From positions 32,900,991-32,964,990 of the forward strand of contig JAKCOZ010000007.1 of assembly GCA_022605955.1 (NCBI GenBank): a DNA stretch of 64,000 nt, given 5' to 3'. Positions within the stretch are counted from its first letter, which is position 1. Each line of letters starts with the position of its first letter. This DNA is from Rallus limicola (lineage: Eukaryota; Chordata; Aves; Gruiformes; Rallidae). A program made the position numbers and the translations under genes. A model generated the notes under the pieces. It did not search any database. It worked only from the letters and a program-made list of their open reading frames with translations, and had not been told where the DNA came from. This document shows, in pieces, positions 63,401-64,000 of the stretch.

Positions 63401-64000
63401 AAACTTTAGCCCCACTGTTTGCTTAGGGTTGTGTCTAAAAGCACTGTCACACCCTGTCAGGAGCTGCAAACTTGGAGAGCCGAGCTTCCCCTCCAGGCCG
63501 GGTCCCCACACACCCCCCTGGGATCAAGAGGGAAGCACAATACCCAAGTAAGCTGGCACTGGAGAAACAGCAAACACTGAAATGAGGCTTTATCACTTAA
63601 ACATTCATTTACAGACTTTTGATTTAGGAGCATTTTTTAAGGTGTAGGTTGACAAAGGAGCAGCAACTTCCGCAGACTGTCAAAGGGTGTCCTTTCAAGT
63701 GCACTTCCTCTCTTGTGAATTTCCCGTCAGGTTGGTGCCTACTTAGAAATTTGCTTTGCTGTAACGAAGTGGAAAAATTCAATTTGCCTAAAATGAATCG
63801 CTTCCAGGTCTATCAACATTTTAAAGAAAGACCTTGATAACTGTAAAGCCACGACTCAGCTACTGCTGTTGTACTTAATCTTTATGTGCACGTTTCAGTG
63901 TTTGCAGAGCTGAATCCTGTGTCTACAAGCGGCCTGTGTTTCAAAGGCATGCTGTGGAGACAAAGGTTGAAACCCAAATCACTTCACAGCAGCCTGCAAG
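60488..64000. other. Unique sequence to window end
   Basis: No transposon or convincing gene. Minus ORF 61932-62291 (119 codons) is lysine/phenylalanine-rich across an A-rich tract (62028-62041) and lacks motifs. The last kilobase is slightly richer in CpG (about ten between 63,050 and 63,560) without reaching island density. Confidence 0.35.

Overview
This is vertebrate nuclear DNA, almost certainly from a bird. The evidence is at least nine CR1 LINE fragments with the avian 3' signature (tandem 8-bp attctgtg/attctatg units, or their complement, beside a 'ggttggaagggacct' block) and two copies of an endogenous-retrovirus-type LTR whose 'gttgaccttggctgg' terminus I associate with non-galliform birds. 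That last point is from memory, so I do not name a species. Base composition is AT-leaning, with no operons or bacterial signals, and the DNA looks intergenic or intronic. Almost all ORFs in it are short and look fortuitous. I recognised no known host gene, tRNA, rRNA or CRISPR array.

Layout. From 1 to 18.2 kb the window is repeat-rich: CR1 copies at 0.6, 2.7, 7.1, 9.6, 10.0, 11.4 and 18.0 kb and a near-complete solo LTR at 4.4-5.3 kb. From 18.2 to 31.4 kb I see no recognisable transposon, but there is a compact 152-codon ORF at 22.75 kb. At 31.5-32.3 kb an internally deleted CR1 was itself split by a second LTR of the 4.4-kb family. From 32.3 to 64 kb there is only one CR1 (49.3 kb) plus microsatellites, homopolymer tracts, a 19-bp perfect duplication and an AT-core (homeodomain-like) motif cluster beside a CpG-dense patch near 50.3-50.6 kb.

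Three stretches look more like protein-coding DNA than their surroundings: the plus-strand ORF at 22,750-23,208, a minus-strand exon-like segment at 5,714-5,951 behind a good splice acceptor, and a broken minus-strand region at 57.0-57.5 kb. I cannot assign any of them to a family. They are candidates for genes or pseudogenes, not established ones. I do not see a clear new multi-gene system here.
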